From Macrobrachium rosenbergii (taxonomy: Eukaryota; Arthropoda; Malacostraca; Decapoda; Palaemonidae): a DNA stretch of 64,000 nt. The translations under genes and the position numbers were made by a program. The notes under the pieces are model-generated. The model had not been told where the DNA came from, searched no databases, and saw only the letters and a list, made by a program, of their open reading frames with translations. The stretch is taken from contig NC_089753.1 in NCBI RefSeq assembly GCF_040412425.1, positions 38,424,913-38,488,912 on the forward strand, read 5' to 3'. Shown here in pieces: positions 36,101 through 45,553 of the stretch; the first letter of the stretch is position 1, and each line of letters opens with the position of its first letter.

Positions 36101-39100
36101 GACTTCTTTTTCTTCGGTTTTTTCTTGCCAAACAGTTCAATATCTAGAAAAAGCAAATTTTATTGCAGGCTTTTATTTCTACATGCATCTGAGGGCTTTT
36201 ATTTCTAAATTTATCTGGAAATTCAGTCTTCATTAACAAAGAGCAGTTTTGAACTGCCTTTTAATAAACAATAACAGAGATAAAGACCAATGTCAATGGA
36301 ATATACAGTGGCAATGATAGGGATAAAAGTTTCTAAACTTTATGAAGCAAATAATGGAAACCAACCAGAAAAATATAAATTAAGTGAACTGCTGAAGACT
36401 ATTGGTTCCTAAAACATTACTGCACTTTAATATACCATATACAGTAATACGTACCATCCATCTCTGGTGTGGTTTCTTTTGGTTCTGGAACCTCAACATT
36501 TTCTGGTGTGGGAGAAGGTTCAATTGGGGTTCCGCCACTATCAGCAAGAGCTGCGTCCAAGTTAAAGCCGGTCTTCTTCTTTTTCTTTTTCTTGAGGTTT
36601 GGATCAAAGATCTGGAAAAAAGGAAAGAATATTGACACTGCTTTTATAAAATCATGCCATAAACTCCAACTGCTGTATCATTATACTGTTCCAAAGCAAC
36701 ACTGTAAATATTTGGTCTGCATCTTGATCAAAAAGTTATAAGAACAAGAACCACTTAAAATAAAAACAACAGAGAAACACCATGATTTCCTTGGCAGCAT
36801 GGGGTATAAAACTTCACACACACCATACATCACGAGAATAAGGGGGTAGACTTAACTAAATTACCGTATTTTCTTTGACGTCTCACCTACCACTCCTTAT
36901 TACTAACACCAAGTTGTCTACTAACTCTGCCAGCTATCACCACAGCTTATATACAGTAGGCACTGTGCCATAAAACTGGTTAGCACAACATTAGGCAATG
37001 TAAAGATTGCACCATGTTTAGTAATGTACAACACTGACCACTGTAAAACTGATCTCAATATTGCATCACCCATGAATTACAGTGGATTAAATAAAAAAAA
37101 TTCCTACAATTCTTATGACAAAAATAGCACAGATGCTTGTACAGTATCATGTTTTACAATATCATATCATACAAAACCCACATGACCATGGTAGAGTTTC
37201 TAGTATTATACTGGAAAATAATAGGAAAAAAATGAGTGATGCAATTCTGACACAGCCTTTCAGTTTTGTAACTTATGTCAGAATTGCATCAGCCACAGGA
37301 CTTGTTTTTTTTCCATTATTTTCCAGTACAGCACTAGAAATTCTACCATGGTCATATGGGCTTGGAATTACTTCTCTATTTCCCTTGTATATTTCTCATT
37401 TAACATACATATAGGGAGAGTACTTGTTGTAAGCCTTTCAGCCTTTGTTATGTTTCTACATTTTCTTATGACTTTACAGTATAACCATTGTGCACTTATT
37501 GTAACTTAAATATTTTTACCTTTTTCAAGTACATGATGTTTTAATACTATTATTTTCCTTTAGAATTTAAGTTCACCCTAGTTTTTTTGGGGTCAAAAGT
37601 CTGCTGCTTGTTTGTTATGTCCTCTGCTATTTTAATATCAAAATATTTAGCCAAGCCAGTGAGTTACCTGACTGAATAAATATGACTTGACAGAAAATAA
37701 TTCTCTGGTTTTCAGTATGAAATTTCTATTTTCACATTCTTCACAACTCATCAACATTGCCTCTAATGCTGCATGACAAAATGGGCCTCTAGAATCCCGC
37801 CACTCATGCCTTCCCTGTGGTTTGCCTTCCACAAATTTCATTTCCAGCCGCACTTATTATAGTACTTATCCAAGTAGGTGTGAGTCTTCCAACTCGTATT
37901 TTGCTCACAGGAGCCAAGCTGACACTATCATGCACTAGCCTACTCTCTAAGGTGTTGTGATAACAATACAGAAAAGCCATCTCCATCTCCTTTGTATCAT
38001 CATCTCACCTACATAAAGAAACTAGCTAATTTCCATCATGGTATCATTTATAGCTTGATCCTGCCATCTTACCCTTATAGATTCTTCTTAAAGCTTCCTT
38101 TGCAAATCAACAGATATAAATTCATTATCATACTATGATTCATGTCTGTATACAATATAGATAGTACAAGATACATGTATAATCTTACTTTTGTAAACTT
38201 TTTCAGTATGCCTATTGTTAGCCTGGCTCCTTTTAGTATTTCAGTATACAGTATACACTACACCGTATGCATATGTACGATGTGGGTTTGCCCTTGGAAA
38301 CACGCTTACTGCTTCAGTAGATGATGCTACATTCTAACAGCAGGTGAGAGAAAGTTTCCGATAGTTTTTGACATGATTCTGACAAATCTGATGTTCATTT
38401 CTGCTGCAAATGTTTGATAAACCAGTACTAATTCCCAACCCTACTTAAGTGAGGAGATTCTAGAGAGATGTCATACCTTTAGGAAGCTAGTGAAGTTAGG
38501 TTACGATGAAGTTAGGTTACGAAAGTTAAAATTAGGTTTGTCCCTGGTTCTTACTCATTTTCAGTCATTCCCCAAACCCAAAAAAACCTTTTTCCTACTG
38601 GTGGCCACTATTATGTTAGATGCAAGCTGGGGAGGGGGTTAGAATGGGTTAACAAGGAATTTCTGGTGAAAGTGAATAACAAACTTGTCAAAGTCTCATT
38701 AAATTCATAAGAAGGTAACAGCGTAAATATCCATCACCAAGGGCCTTAGCCTAAGCTAGGCCTATTTCCTAGATGCTCAACCAAAGGGCCTAGTCTAGGC
38801 CACTGACCCATAAGACAAACATGGGCCAAGTGCACCCCAAAACTAAAGTATCAGCCACGATTTAATTCTTAATTTTAATAATGTGCAGAGGAGAAAAGTC
38901 TGCCTAGGCTATGCCCAGGCAATATATACGCATTCAGCCGTAAGCACGTTTACGTGCAAAATGGGCGCCGTGTTTAGTACCAGCCCCTTGGGGATGTATG
39001 TAAAACATGAAATAATAATGGTAAATACCATAAACATAATGTCTTACATTGTTTTGAATGTTACGGCCGAAAGTGACTTACGGCCGAAAAGACCAGGACT

Positions 39101-39624
39101 CATATATACACATGCCATTACGAAGTGGGTCCAGGCTTATTCCTTCTTGCGTTAATATACGCAGCAGGATAATCCTCACGTACGCCTGTAAGAAACCTGA
39201 CGCAGTAGACTACAGCCCCTAAAAATTTAAATAAAATCAGTGATACAAATAAGCCCGGGTCTATCCATACCGACCAAAATACGTACCGCAGGACCTGCCA
39301 AGTGACACTACCCTAGTTAGGCCTATCCTAATGTGACATACTGCAATCCAGTCTGCTGCTTTATGACTAAAATACTATTAGAAATTACACTTCATACATA
39401 GGAGACTGTCGACGCTTTATTAAATCATATGGATACTGGCTCTGCGTTAAAATTAGGTCCATTCGAGAGTCACCGGGGCAGGTTAAGCCAGAGGTGTCAA
39501 CGAGGACATCATGCCATCTGGATTCCACCTCACTTGACACTTAGGCCTAAGAATCATCCGACAAACGGGTAAAATAAAGCCGAGATATTCAGATCCGTGA
39601 ACTTACGAATTCTTCCTCGGCCAT
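27103..39624 (-). CDS. EIF2S2: EIF2S2, eukaryotic translation initiation factor 2 subunit beta (9 exons, complete)
   Basis: Exons in transcript order: 39624-39607, 36611-36455, 36143-35871, 32710-32681 (microexon), 32187-32048, 31839-31710, 28246-28183, 28047-27909, 27153-27103; 1002 nt, 333 residues. eIF2 carries initiator Met-tRNA to the 40S subunit as a GTP ternary complex; the beta subunit binds eIF2-gamma, eIF5 and eIF2B. Visible: three lysine boxes (about residues 13-19, 65-74, 121-131) which in the family bind eIF5/eIF2B W2 domains; the [13 protein letters not shown] start of the conserved domain; LLHRLPKHV and [14 protein letters not shown]; and the C4 zinc ribbon CHTC (279-282) and CEQC (300-303). 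Acidic linkers separate the lysine boxes. The ATG has A at -3 and G at +4. All introns are GT-AG and in phase. Length equals the human protein, although the N-terminal half differs. Confidence 0.97.
27154..27908 (-). other. EIF2S2 last intron with 25-bp tandem duplication
   Basis: Apart from a duplicated ctgtaaaaagatagcctac unit at about 27334-27385 no structure was recognised. Confidence 0.5.
27909..28047 (-). CDS. EIF2S2: EIF2S2 exon (C4 zinc ribbon)
   Basis: Reads [19 protein letters not shown] then [19 protein letters not shown]. The two CxxC pairs (CHTC and CEQC) form the C-terminal zinc-binding ribbon of eIF2-beta/eIF5 proteins; the spacing of 17 residues is normal. Confidence 0.95.
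28183..28246 (-). CDS. EIF2S2: EIF2S2 exon (GRFQQKQ segment)
   Basis: A 64-nt exon completing Gly, then [20 protein letters not shown], bounded by attacag and gttagt; phase 1 in, phase 2 out. Confidence 0.93.
28597..30245. mobile_element. Non-autonomous DNA transposon with long TIRs (EIF2S2 intron)
   Basis: About 28625-28770 is the imperfect reverse complement of about 30085-30225: caccagctggaaac / gtttccagctggcgc, tgcaaggaatctgtg / cagattccttgca and cagatgaggtggaagc / gcttccacctcatctgc. A third related block (aaccttcggtcttaacat) lies at 28923-28942. The ~1.3-kb interior has a 154-codon open frame (29450-29914) without recognisable domains. It lies in the intron between 31710 and 28246. Confidence 0.7.
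30300..31709 (-). other. EIF2S2 intron remainder with short tandem duplications
   Basis: A 34-bp direct duplication lies at about 30718-30787 (tttccttatatttcatattt units) and a ~35-bp one near 31180-31250. Otherwise unique AT-rich DNA. Confidence 0.5.
31710..31839 (-). CDS. EIF2S2: EIF2S2 exon (alpha/beta core)
   Basis: Reads [19 protein letters not shown], then [17 protein letters not shown] and GTSGSID. The acceptor is ttgcag and the donor gtaaga, phase 1. Confidence 0.95.
32048..32187 (-). CDS. EIF2S2: EIF2S2 exon (start of conserved eIF2-beta domain)
   Basis: Reads [19 protein letters not shown], then [16 protein letters not shown] and [10 protein letters not shown], between cccacag and gtgagt. 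The RDYTYDELL block is the eIF2-gamma-proximal helix region in the family. Confidence 0.95.
32681..32710 (-). CDS. EIF2S2: EIF2S2 probable 30-nt cassette microexon
   Basis: A pyrimidine-rich tract and ctctcag precede it and gtgagt follows. It begins and ends in phase 1, matching both neighbours, and adds [10 protein letters not shown] in an acidic linker. Skipping it also keeps the frame, joining ...GDL to ESGDGW. No counterpart is known to me in human or fly eIF2-beta, so inclusion is inferred from splice sites and phase only. Confidence 0.6.
32846..33166. mobile_element. Possible DNA-transposon relic ending in ggacctactgta
   Basis: The segment 33120-33166 (cgtgaacgtaaaccgagg acctactgta) resembles the terminal inverted repeat of a dispersed decapod element, and 32865-32880 (ataaacacctcggtttt) may be the degraded other end. 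A short (TC)n lies between. Weak support. Confidence 0.3.
33170..34060 (-). other. EIF2S2 intron, unique sequence
   Basis: No element or exon recognised between the relic ending at 33166 and the MITE at 34066. Confidence 0.45.
34066..34326. mobile_element. Tigger/pogo-like MITE, copy 2
   Basis: It starts cagtcgaccccgtctattcg and ends tgtggttgactg, flanked by TA at 34064-34065 and 34327-34328. 261 bp, no ORF. Related to 19770-20110 in inverted relative orientation. It lies in the EIF2S2 intron before the microexon. Confidence 0.75.
34460..34512. repeat. Poly(A)/(AAAT)n low-complexity tract
   Basis: A run of A followed by about nine aaat units; it could be a decayed retroposon tail but nothing recognisable precedes it. 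Confidence 0.85.
34520..35870 (-). other. EIF2S2 intron, unique AT-rich sequence
   Basis: No repeat or exon recognised; open frames are short and composition-driven. Confidence 0.5.
35871..36143 (-). CDS. EIF2S2: EIF2S2 exon 3 (lysine boxes 2 and 3)
   Basis: Reads DIELFG then [10 protein letters not shown], an acidic stretch, then [12 protein letters not shown] and the acidic tail [14 protein letters not shown]. The acceptor follows a pyrimidine tract (tttttctag); the donor is gtaagt, phase 1. Confidence 0.94.
36455..36611 (-). CDS. EIF2S2: EIF2S2 exon 2 (lysine box 1)
   Basis: Begins IFDPNL followed by seven lysines, then TGFNLDAAL and a Pro/Glu-rich acidic linker ending EMD. The acceptor is ttttttccag and the donor gtacgt; it ends in phase 1. 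Confidence 0.94.
36612..37170 (-). other. EIF2S2 first intron, 3' part
   Basis: AT-rich without recognisable features apart from the acceptor tract at its lower end. Confidence 0.5.
37174..37372. mobile_element. ~200-bp palindromic MITE-like inverted repeat
   Basis: The left arm (from about 37174: catgaccatggtagag, tggaaaataat, gatgcaattctgac) is mirrored in the right arm (gtcagaattgcatc, attattttcca, ctaccatggtcat, to about 37372). Arms are ~75-95 bp with a short loop. Non-coding, in EIF2S2 intron 1. Confidence 0.8.
37373..39606 (-). other. EIF2S2 first intron, 5' part
   Basis: Mostly unique. A direct duplication gaagttaggttacga is at about 38488-38525. Sequence becomes less AT-rich, with several CG dinucleotides (acggccgaaa twice near 39062-39090), approaching exon 1. 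Confidence 0.45.
39607..39624 (-). CDS. EIF2S2: EIF2S2 exon 1 (start codon, MAEEEF)
   Basis: An 18-nt coding part, MAEEEF, followed by gtaagt. The context acacaATGG is a strong start. The acidic opening followed by IFDP in exon 2 matches the beta-subunit N-terminus. The 5'UTR runs upward from 39625; its first base is not determinable. Confidence 0.88.
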
Positions 39625-40310
39625 TGTGTTGTTCAGTCAATATTCTAGTAGAAGAAAACCTGTGAGATTTCGTCAGCCACCAATCGTATAAACAATAGAC
39701 GACGGGACTGCGACCTTCCAAATGTTCTCAATCTTTCCTTTGTTTATCTTCCAGAATGTAAGAGTTGTCGTGCGTACGATTGTGTTTTTAAGTCACGTGT
39801 AAAGTAAACTGTGATTAACAATGGGCACAGTTATAACAACAATGAAATTTAATATAATCGATTACAATGAAGCGATGCTCATATACTTTAATATAATACA
39901 GCTTACATGCACATAACTCTATTGTTGGTTATTATCGTACAACTTACTTGCAGCCACTTATACGAGTGAGAGAGATTAGGAAGACATTTGTGAGGGATTG
40001 AGTCGCTATAAAAAATCAGTTTCAAATTCGTAATTCAAGTGCATTATTGGCAAGAAATCTTGGAAATGTCTATGATAAATTACAATAAAACCATTACAGT
40101 TTCGTATTCGATGAGCTGAACTCTTTACTGTAATAAGTGGCCCCTCATAATGATGACTATTTTCTGTAAGATCAAATGTAGAAATAAACATACGAGCATC
40201 GAACCATGCTAAATGCCATAAACTTCTTAAAACTCTTCCCACATGGCCGTAAATACTGAAGCACTGTTCATGTCTATGCTATAAATATAAAAATTCGTAA
40301 TTCAAATACC
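39625..40310 (-). promoter_or_regulatory. EIF2S2 5'UTR and promoter region
   Basis: The sequence immediately upstream of the ATG holds the 5'UTR and core promoter by position. I see an inverted CCAAT near 39680 and no TATA box at an obvious spacing. The transcription start cannot be fixed. This is the last microsatellite-free segment before the repeat-dense compartment. Confidence 0.35.
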
Positions 40311-40314
40311 TTAG

Positions 40315-40570
<256 letters not shown>

Positions 40571-41722
40571 GACTGTGAAATATTTTCTGTTAAAAAAGAA
40601 TTCCATCAAATAAAACGAGCCCATATGAATGTCAAAATGTAGAAGGTAAAGTTTGGTCTCTCTCCTCAGGCAAATATTGAATTAGGAAAAGTTACAGAAA
40701 AGCGGCATTTCTACAGAAGGTTCATAGGTCAGCCGTTACATCACTCCGGTTGACAATTTCTCTTTAATCTTCTTACTTGCCGGTTTGAGGAAGATTTTAT
40801 CTATAAAATCTGAATCCCATAATCCTCTTGAAAGATTCATTGTATTTCTTTGTTTAATCAAAGCTGATTCCACCATCTGGCTTTTGAACCAACAATTGCT
40901 GTTATAAATTAGTCGAGACGTATTCCAGTTTAGTCTGTGATTATGGTTATTTATGTGGCTAAAAATAGCGGAGCTCTGTTGTCCGTACCTAGCTGAACAT
41001 TTTGGCTGTACTAATCTCTTGGGGAGTGATTTGCCTGTAAAACCTATATTACACTGGTCACAATCGAGGCAAGGGATTTCGTAAACTCGTGTGTCTGTGG
41101 GGACCTTGGAGGAATTATTCCTCCAAGGTGGGGACTGGCTTTTGTTGAACATTAATCAGGGCTTTGGCTAAGGTATTTTGGTAGGTAAAAGCAAAAGGGT
41201 TAGCGTTTCCAAGTGTCTGTGTCAACGTCTAAATCCTGTTCAGGTGTGGGATTTTTATTTTATTGTTGGGCATCTCTCTGGTCTTGTTTTGAGGGAGAGG
41301 GGTTACAGTAGAAAATTGTTTGCTTCGCGGATTGCTTTCTAAATTAAATGGTCAGGGTACTTTAAAGATGACAGCTGCTTAAGGATTAGTTCAATTTCCT
41401 TTTCCATGAAATCCGGGCCACAAATCCGTAAGGCTCTTAAGAATAAATTGCTGGCTAAGCCAGTCTGGATAGAGATGTCATGATAGCTTTAAAAATGGAT
41501 GTATGACTGAGAGAAAGTCGGTTTTCTGTGTATGGTAAATTTGTAATTACGTCGTGTCTCTAATCATTAAAACGGCAAGAAAAGGAATTTTGTTGTCTGT
41601 TTCCCATGCAACTTTAAATTTGATGCTAGGCACTAATGCATTTAATTTTGAAAGAAATTCATTTAAATTGCCCCACGTATTATCCTAAAATGTTAAGATA
41701 TCATCTGCATATCTCATCCACA
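40571..41722 (-). mobile_element. Penelope-like retroelement, 5'-truncated (RT C-terminus + GIY-YIG)
   Basis: Read on the minus strand: the RT catalytic motif LWMRYADDILTF (YADD at 41711-41700), then NTWGNLNEFLSKLNALV and PSIKFKVAWETDNKIPFL as in Penelope RTs, several stops, then a 138-codon frame 41152-40736 with VYEIPCLDCDQCNIGFTGKS, the GIY-YIG endonuclease core in which the usual YIG is changed to NIG. Everything N-terminal to YADD is missing and replaced by the GGGGTAAAAA array. A non-coding tail follows to about 40571 and ends in the (TA)n tract. Inactive by these breaks. Confidence 0.88.
40736..41152 (-). pseudogene. PLE GIY-YIG endonuclease domain, decayed
   Basis: 138 codons open. 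Core YEIPCLDCDQCNIGFTGKSL near residues 24-43, then HINNHNHRLNW and a C-terminal region SALIKQRNTMNLSRGLWDSDF typical of the end of these elements' ORF2. The catalytic-strand tyrosine of YIG is absent (N). Confidence 0.85.
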
Positions 41723-43795
41723 GTGGTAAAAATAACAGGGGTAAAAACAACAGGGGGTAAAAAAAACAAGGAGTAAAAAAACAAGTAAAACAAACAGGGT
41801 GTAAAAAAAGTGGTAAAAATAATAGGGGTAAAAAAAGGAGGAAAAAAAAGGGGTAAAAACAGGTGTAAAAAAACAGGGGGTAAAAACAGGTAAAAAACAG
41901 TGGTAAAAATAACAGGGTGTAAAAAAGAGGGAAAAACAGGGGTAAAAAAAGGGGGAAAACAGGGGTAAAAATGGCAAGAAAGGGAGTTAAAAACAGGGGA
42001 TACAAACATGGGGTAAAAAAGGGGTAAAAAACAGGTGTTAAAAAAACAGGGGATAAAAAAACAGGGAAAAAGAAAACGGTGGTAAAAATAACAGGGGGTA
42101 AAAAAACAGGGGGTAAAAAAACACGGTGTAAAAAAACAGGTAAAAAAGAAGTAAAAATAACAGGGGGTTAAAAAATGGGGTAAATATGGGGGGTAAAAAG
42201 CAGGGGTAAAAATCCAGGGTTTAAAAACAGAGGGTAAAAAAACAGGGGTAAAAAAATGGGTAAAAAAAAGGGGGTAAAAAATGCGGTAAAAATCAGGTGG
42301 TAAAAAAACAGGGGGTAAGAAAAAGTGGTAAAAATAACAGGGCATAAAAAGTGGTAAAAATAACAGGGCATAAAAAGTGGTAAAAATAACAGGGGTTAAA
42401 AAAGGGGGTAAAAAAGCGGTAAAAATAACAGGGGATAAAAAAAGGCGGTAAAAAACTGGGGTAAAAAAGGGGGCAAAAAGGAGGTAAAAAAGTGGGTAAA
42501 AAAGGTGGTAAAAAAGGGGGTAAAAATAACAGGGGGTAAAAAACGGTGGTAAAAACAGGGGGTAAGAAAAGGACGGGGTAAAAAAAAGTGGGTAAAAAGT
42601 GGTAAAAAAGGGGGTAAAAAACAGGGGGGAAAATTGGGAAAAAACAGGGGTAAAAACAAGAGGTAAAAAACAGGGATAAAATAACAGCGGGAAGAAAAGG
42701 GAGTAAAAATAACAGGAGGGTAAATAACAGGGATAAAAAGGACAGGTGGTAAAAATAATGGGTTAAAAAAACAGGGGTAAAAATGACAGAGGGTAAAAAA
42801 AGCCAAGGGTAAAAAACAGGGTGTAAAAGAAAGTGGTAAAAAACCAGGGGTTAAAACAAGGGAAAAAAAGTTTAAAAAGGGGGGTAAAAACAGGGGGTAA
42901 AAAAACAGGGGATAAAAAAAGGTGGTAAAAAAAATGCGGAAAAAACAGGAGTAAAAATAACAGAAGATAAAAAATAGGGGGTAAAAAACAGGTGTAAAAA
43001 ACAGTGGGTAAAAAAGGGGTAAAAAATGGGGGTAAAAAACAGGGGGTAAAAAAGGGTGTAAAAAAACAGGGAGAAAAATTGGGGTAAAAAAAAAGGGGGA
43101 AAAAGACAGGGGGTAAAAACAGTGGCAAAAATAATGAGGGGTAAGAAAACAAGGTTAAAAAAAAAGAGGTAAAAAAGGGGTATAAAAATAGGGGGTAAAA
43201 AAGGGGAAAAATAACAAGGGGTAAAAAATAATAGGGGTAAAATACAGGGGGTAAAAATAACAGGGGACAAAAAAGGGAGCAAAAAACAGGGTGAAAAAAC
43301 AGGGGGGTAAAAAAATGGGGTAAATAACGGGTGTAAAAATAACAGGGAAAAAACAGGGGGTAAATAACAGGGGATAAAAAAGAAGTAAAAATAATAAGTG
43401 GCAAACAAGGGGGTAAAAATAACGGAGTAAAAATTGGGGTAAAATAATAGGGGGTAAAAAAACAAGGGGTAAAAATAACGAAGTAAAAAAAATGGGTAAA
43501 AAAACATGGGGTAAAAATAACAGGGAAAAAACAAGTAAAACAACGGGATAAACAATAGGTGTAAAAAAGGGGGGTAAAAAACAGGTTGTAAAAAAACAGG
43601 GAGTAAAAAAACAGAGGGTTTAAAATACTGGGGTAAAAAAACAGGGGGTAAAAATAACAGGTTGTAAAAAAGGGGGGTAAAAAACAGGGGGTGAAAAAAC
43701 AGGGGGTAAAAATAACAGGCATAAAAATAACAGGGGGTAAAAATAACAGGGATAAAAACAAGGGGTAAAAATAACAGGAGATAAAAATAACCTGA
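41722..43795. repeat. 2.07-kb purine-rich GGGGTAAAAA-type degenerate minisatellite
   Basis: The + strand is almost entirely A and G with T only in gta: irregular units of about 10-18 bp built from gggggtaaaaa(t) and aacag, with variable G runs (2-6) and A runs (3-9). The minus strand has few stops and so gives artefactual open frames of up to 332 codons rich in Phe, Pro, Leu, Cys and Tyr. Units vary too much for a recent array. Confidence 0.92.
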
Positions 43796-44075
43796 AAAAT
43801 CCTTTAAAAATTACAACCTGAAAAATCCCTTTGAAATGATAAATAAGCTGAACAAATCTTTTAAAATGATGAATAATCTAAAAAAAAATCTTTTATAAAT
43901 GATAAATGTATAACCTGAAAAATCCTTTAAAAATTATAAAAAATCTGAACAATCTTGTATAAATGATAAATAAGTTGAGCAATCCTTCAAAAATTATAAA
44001 AAAAGCTGAACAATCTTGTATAAATGATAAATAAGTTGAGCAATCTTTCAAAAACTATAAATAAACTGCATAATC
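43788..44075. repeat. Second tandem array, ~30/60-bp AT-rich units
   Basis: Units such as ctgaaaaatcctttaaaaat and gctgaacaatcttgtataaa alternate; the clearest 60-bp pair is at about 43946-44005 and 44006-44065, with ataaataagttgagcaatc in both. It begins exactly where the GGGGTAAAAA array fades. Confidence 0.85.
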
Positions 44076-44195
44076 AGCACCCACAGTATTCTGGGAAAGC
44101 TCTACAACGTAAGTTCTGTAATGCAGGTAGCGGGTCCGCCATTATTTTCTTTAATGCAAAGTTGGGGTCAGTGACTCTGAAGCCTAATAATAAGT

Positions 44196-44470
44196 ATACC
44201 TTAGTTTAACCAGACCACTGAGCTGATTAACAGCTCTCCTAGGGCTGGCCCGAAGGATTAGATTTATTTTACGTGGCTAAGAACCAATTGGTTACCTAGC
44301 AACGGGACCCACAGCTTATTGTGGAATCAGAACCACATTATACCGAGAAATTAATTTCCATCACCAGAAATAAATTCCTCTTATTCTTCATTGGCCGGTC
44401 GGAGATTCGAACTCGCGGCCAGCAGAGTGCTAGCTGAGAACGGAACCCACCCTTCCAATGAGGAACTAGA
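44196..44470 (-). repeat. tRNA-derived SINE
   Basis: On the minus strand from ~44470: ttctcagctagcactctgct (A-box region and anticodon-arm-like sequence) then gagttcgaatctcc (pol III B box, rc at 44402-44415), and a body ending tcagctcagtggtctggtt. The SINE family is common in decapods. Not a functional tRNA: no acceptor-stem pairing or CCA-side closure. Confidence 0.8.
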
Positions 44471-44569
44471 AATAAGTTATTATAATTAACCGAGGGTTAA
44501 TGCAAGGGTCTTTTTCTAGATCAAGTTCAAGAGAAATAAGTGGAAGGGTAGAACGGGAGTGGGGAACCG

Positions 44570-44873
44570 GAATATAAGATTTAAGCCAAAGGCCTTGCGT
44601 TGGGACCTATGAGGTCATTCAGGGCTGAAAGAGATTGAGAGTAAAGGAGGTCTGAAAAGTGTAACAGGAGGAAAACCTTTTGCAATTGCACTACGAAACG
44701 ATTGTTAGGAGGAGGTGGAAAGTAAGACGGAAGAAAGAGGACATGAATGGAGGTACAGTAAAAGGAATGAAAGGGGTTGTAGCTAGGGACCGAAAGGACG
44801 CTGCAAAGAACCTGAAGTCATGCCTACGGTGCACCGCGTGAGGTGCACTGGTGATATTAACCCCCTATGGGGG
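44570..44873 (-). repeat. ~300-bp decapod dispersed repeat, copy 2
   Basis: Reverse orientation of copies 1 and 3: gacctatgaggtcattcagg, gttgtagctagggaccgaa, ttcatgtcc-type block, then gcctacggtgcaccg at the far end. Confidence 0.88.
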
Positions 44874-44959
44874 AATGGGGGTGGGGGGTTAACCACAAAG
44901 GAAGGAAGGGTTTGACCTGCCTCCCGTCGATGAAAGTTTATGAGTCACGAAAAAAAGAC

Positions 44960-44962
<3 letters not shown>

Positions 44963-45011
<49 letters not shown>
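44963..45011. repeat. (AG)n microsatellite
   Basis: About 24 uninterrupted ag units. Confidence 0.97.
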
Positions 45012-45013
<2 letters not shown>

Positions 45014-45311
45014 TAAAAGTTGGAGCAGTGAAAGAATCAGCCAATGAACTGACCAGTTCGAGGATTATTGATTTTTACCTCACGAACGTGGCAAGAGGCG
45101 TTCTTACGTTTTTATTTATTTTTACTTACAATTTTATTCATCTATTTATTTATTTGTTAATTTATTTATTTGTTAATTTAACTGTTTTTCTTCCCGTATT
45201 TCCCTTGACCTTCTGTTACTTCTTTCGAATGAACACCATATTCCTTGGAAGCTTGAATTTCAAGTCAGTGGCCCCTGTGGGCTTGTTCCATATGAATAGG
45301 GCTTATCTTCC

Positions 45312-45312
<1 letters not shown>

Positions 45313-45379
<67 letters not shown>

Positions 45380-45483
45380 GCGGGTATTAAAAGGATTGCT
45401 GGTAAAGGGATGAACTCTCTGCCTTGAACCCAGAAGGAACTCTTTCCTTCGAACCCGGCAGAACAGAGACCGAAATAATACCC

Positions 45484-45549
<66 letters not shown>
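45313..45549. repeat. (AAT)n and (AG)n microsatellite pair with inverted flank
   Basis: (AAT)n 45313-45379 and (AG)n 45489-45549. Between them gcgggtatta (about 45380) is inverted as aataataccc (about 45473-45483), suggesting that the pair belongs to one dispersed unit. Confidence 0.9.

Positions 45550-45553
<4 letters not shown>

Noticed and set aside
38488..38525. gttaggtta words as a telomere (TTAGG)n relic
   Set aside because: Only two copies in a 15-bp direct duplication; no TTAGG array.
41685..43761. Long minus-strand open frames (332, 227 and 214 codons) rich in Phe, Pro, Cys and Tyr
   Set aside because: They are translations of the TTTTTACCCC-type array; open in several frames at once because of composition, with no domain or codon bias. 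Only the terminal WMRYADDILTF piece is real PLE sequence.
44402..44470. Possible functional tRNA gene on the minus strand
   Set aside because: B box and A-box-like region are present but no acceptor stem pairs; it is the head of a SINE.
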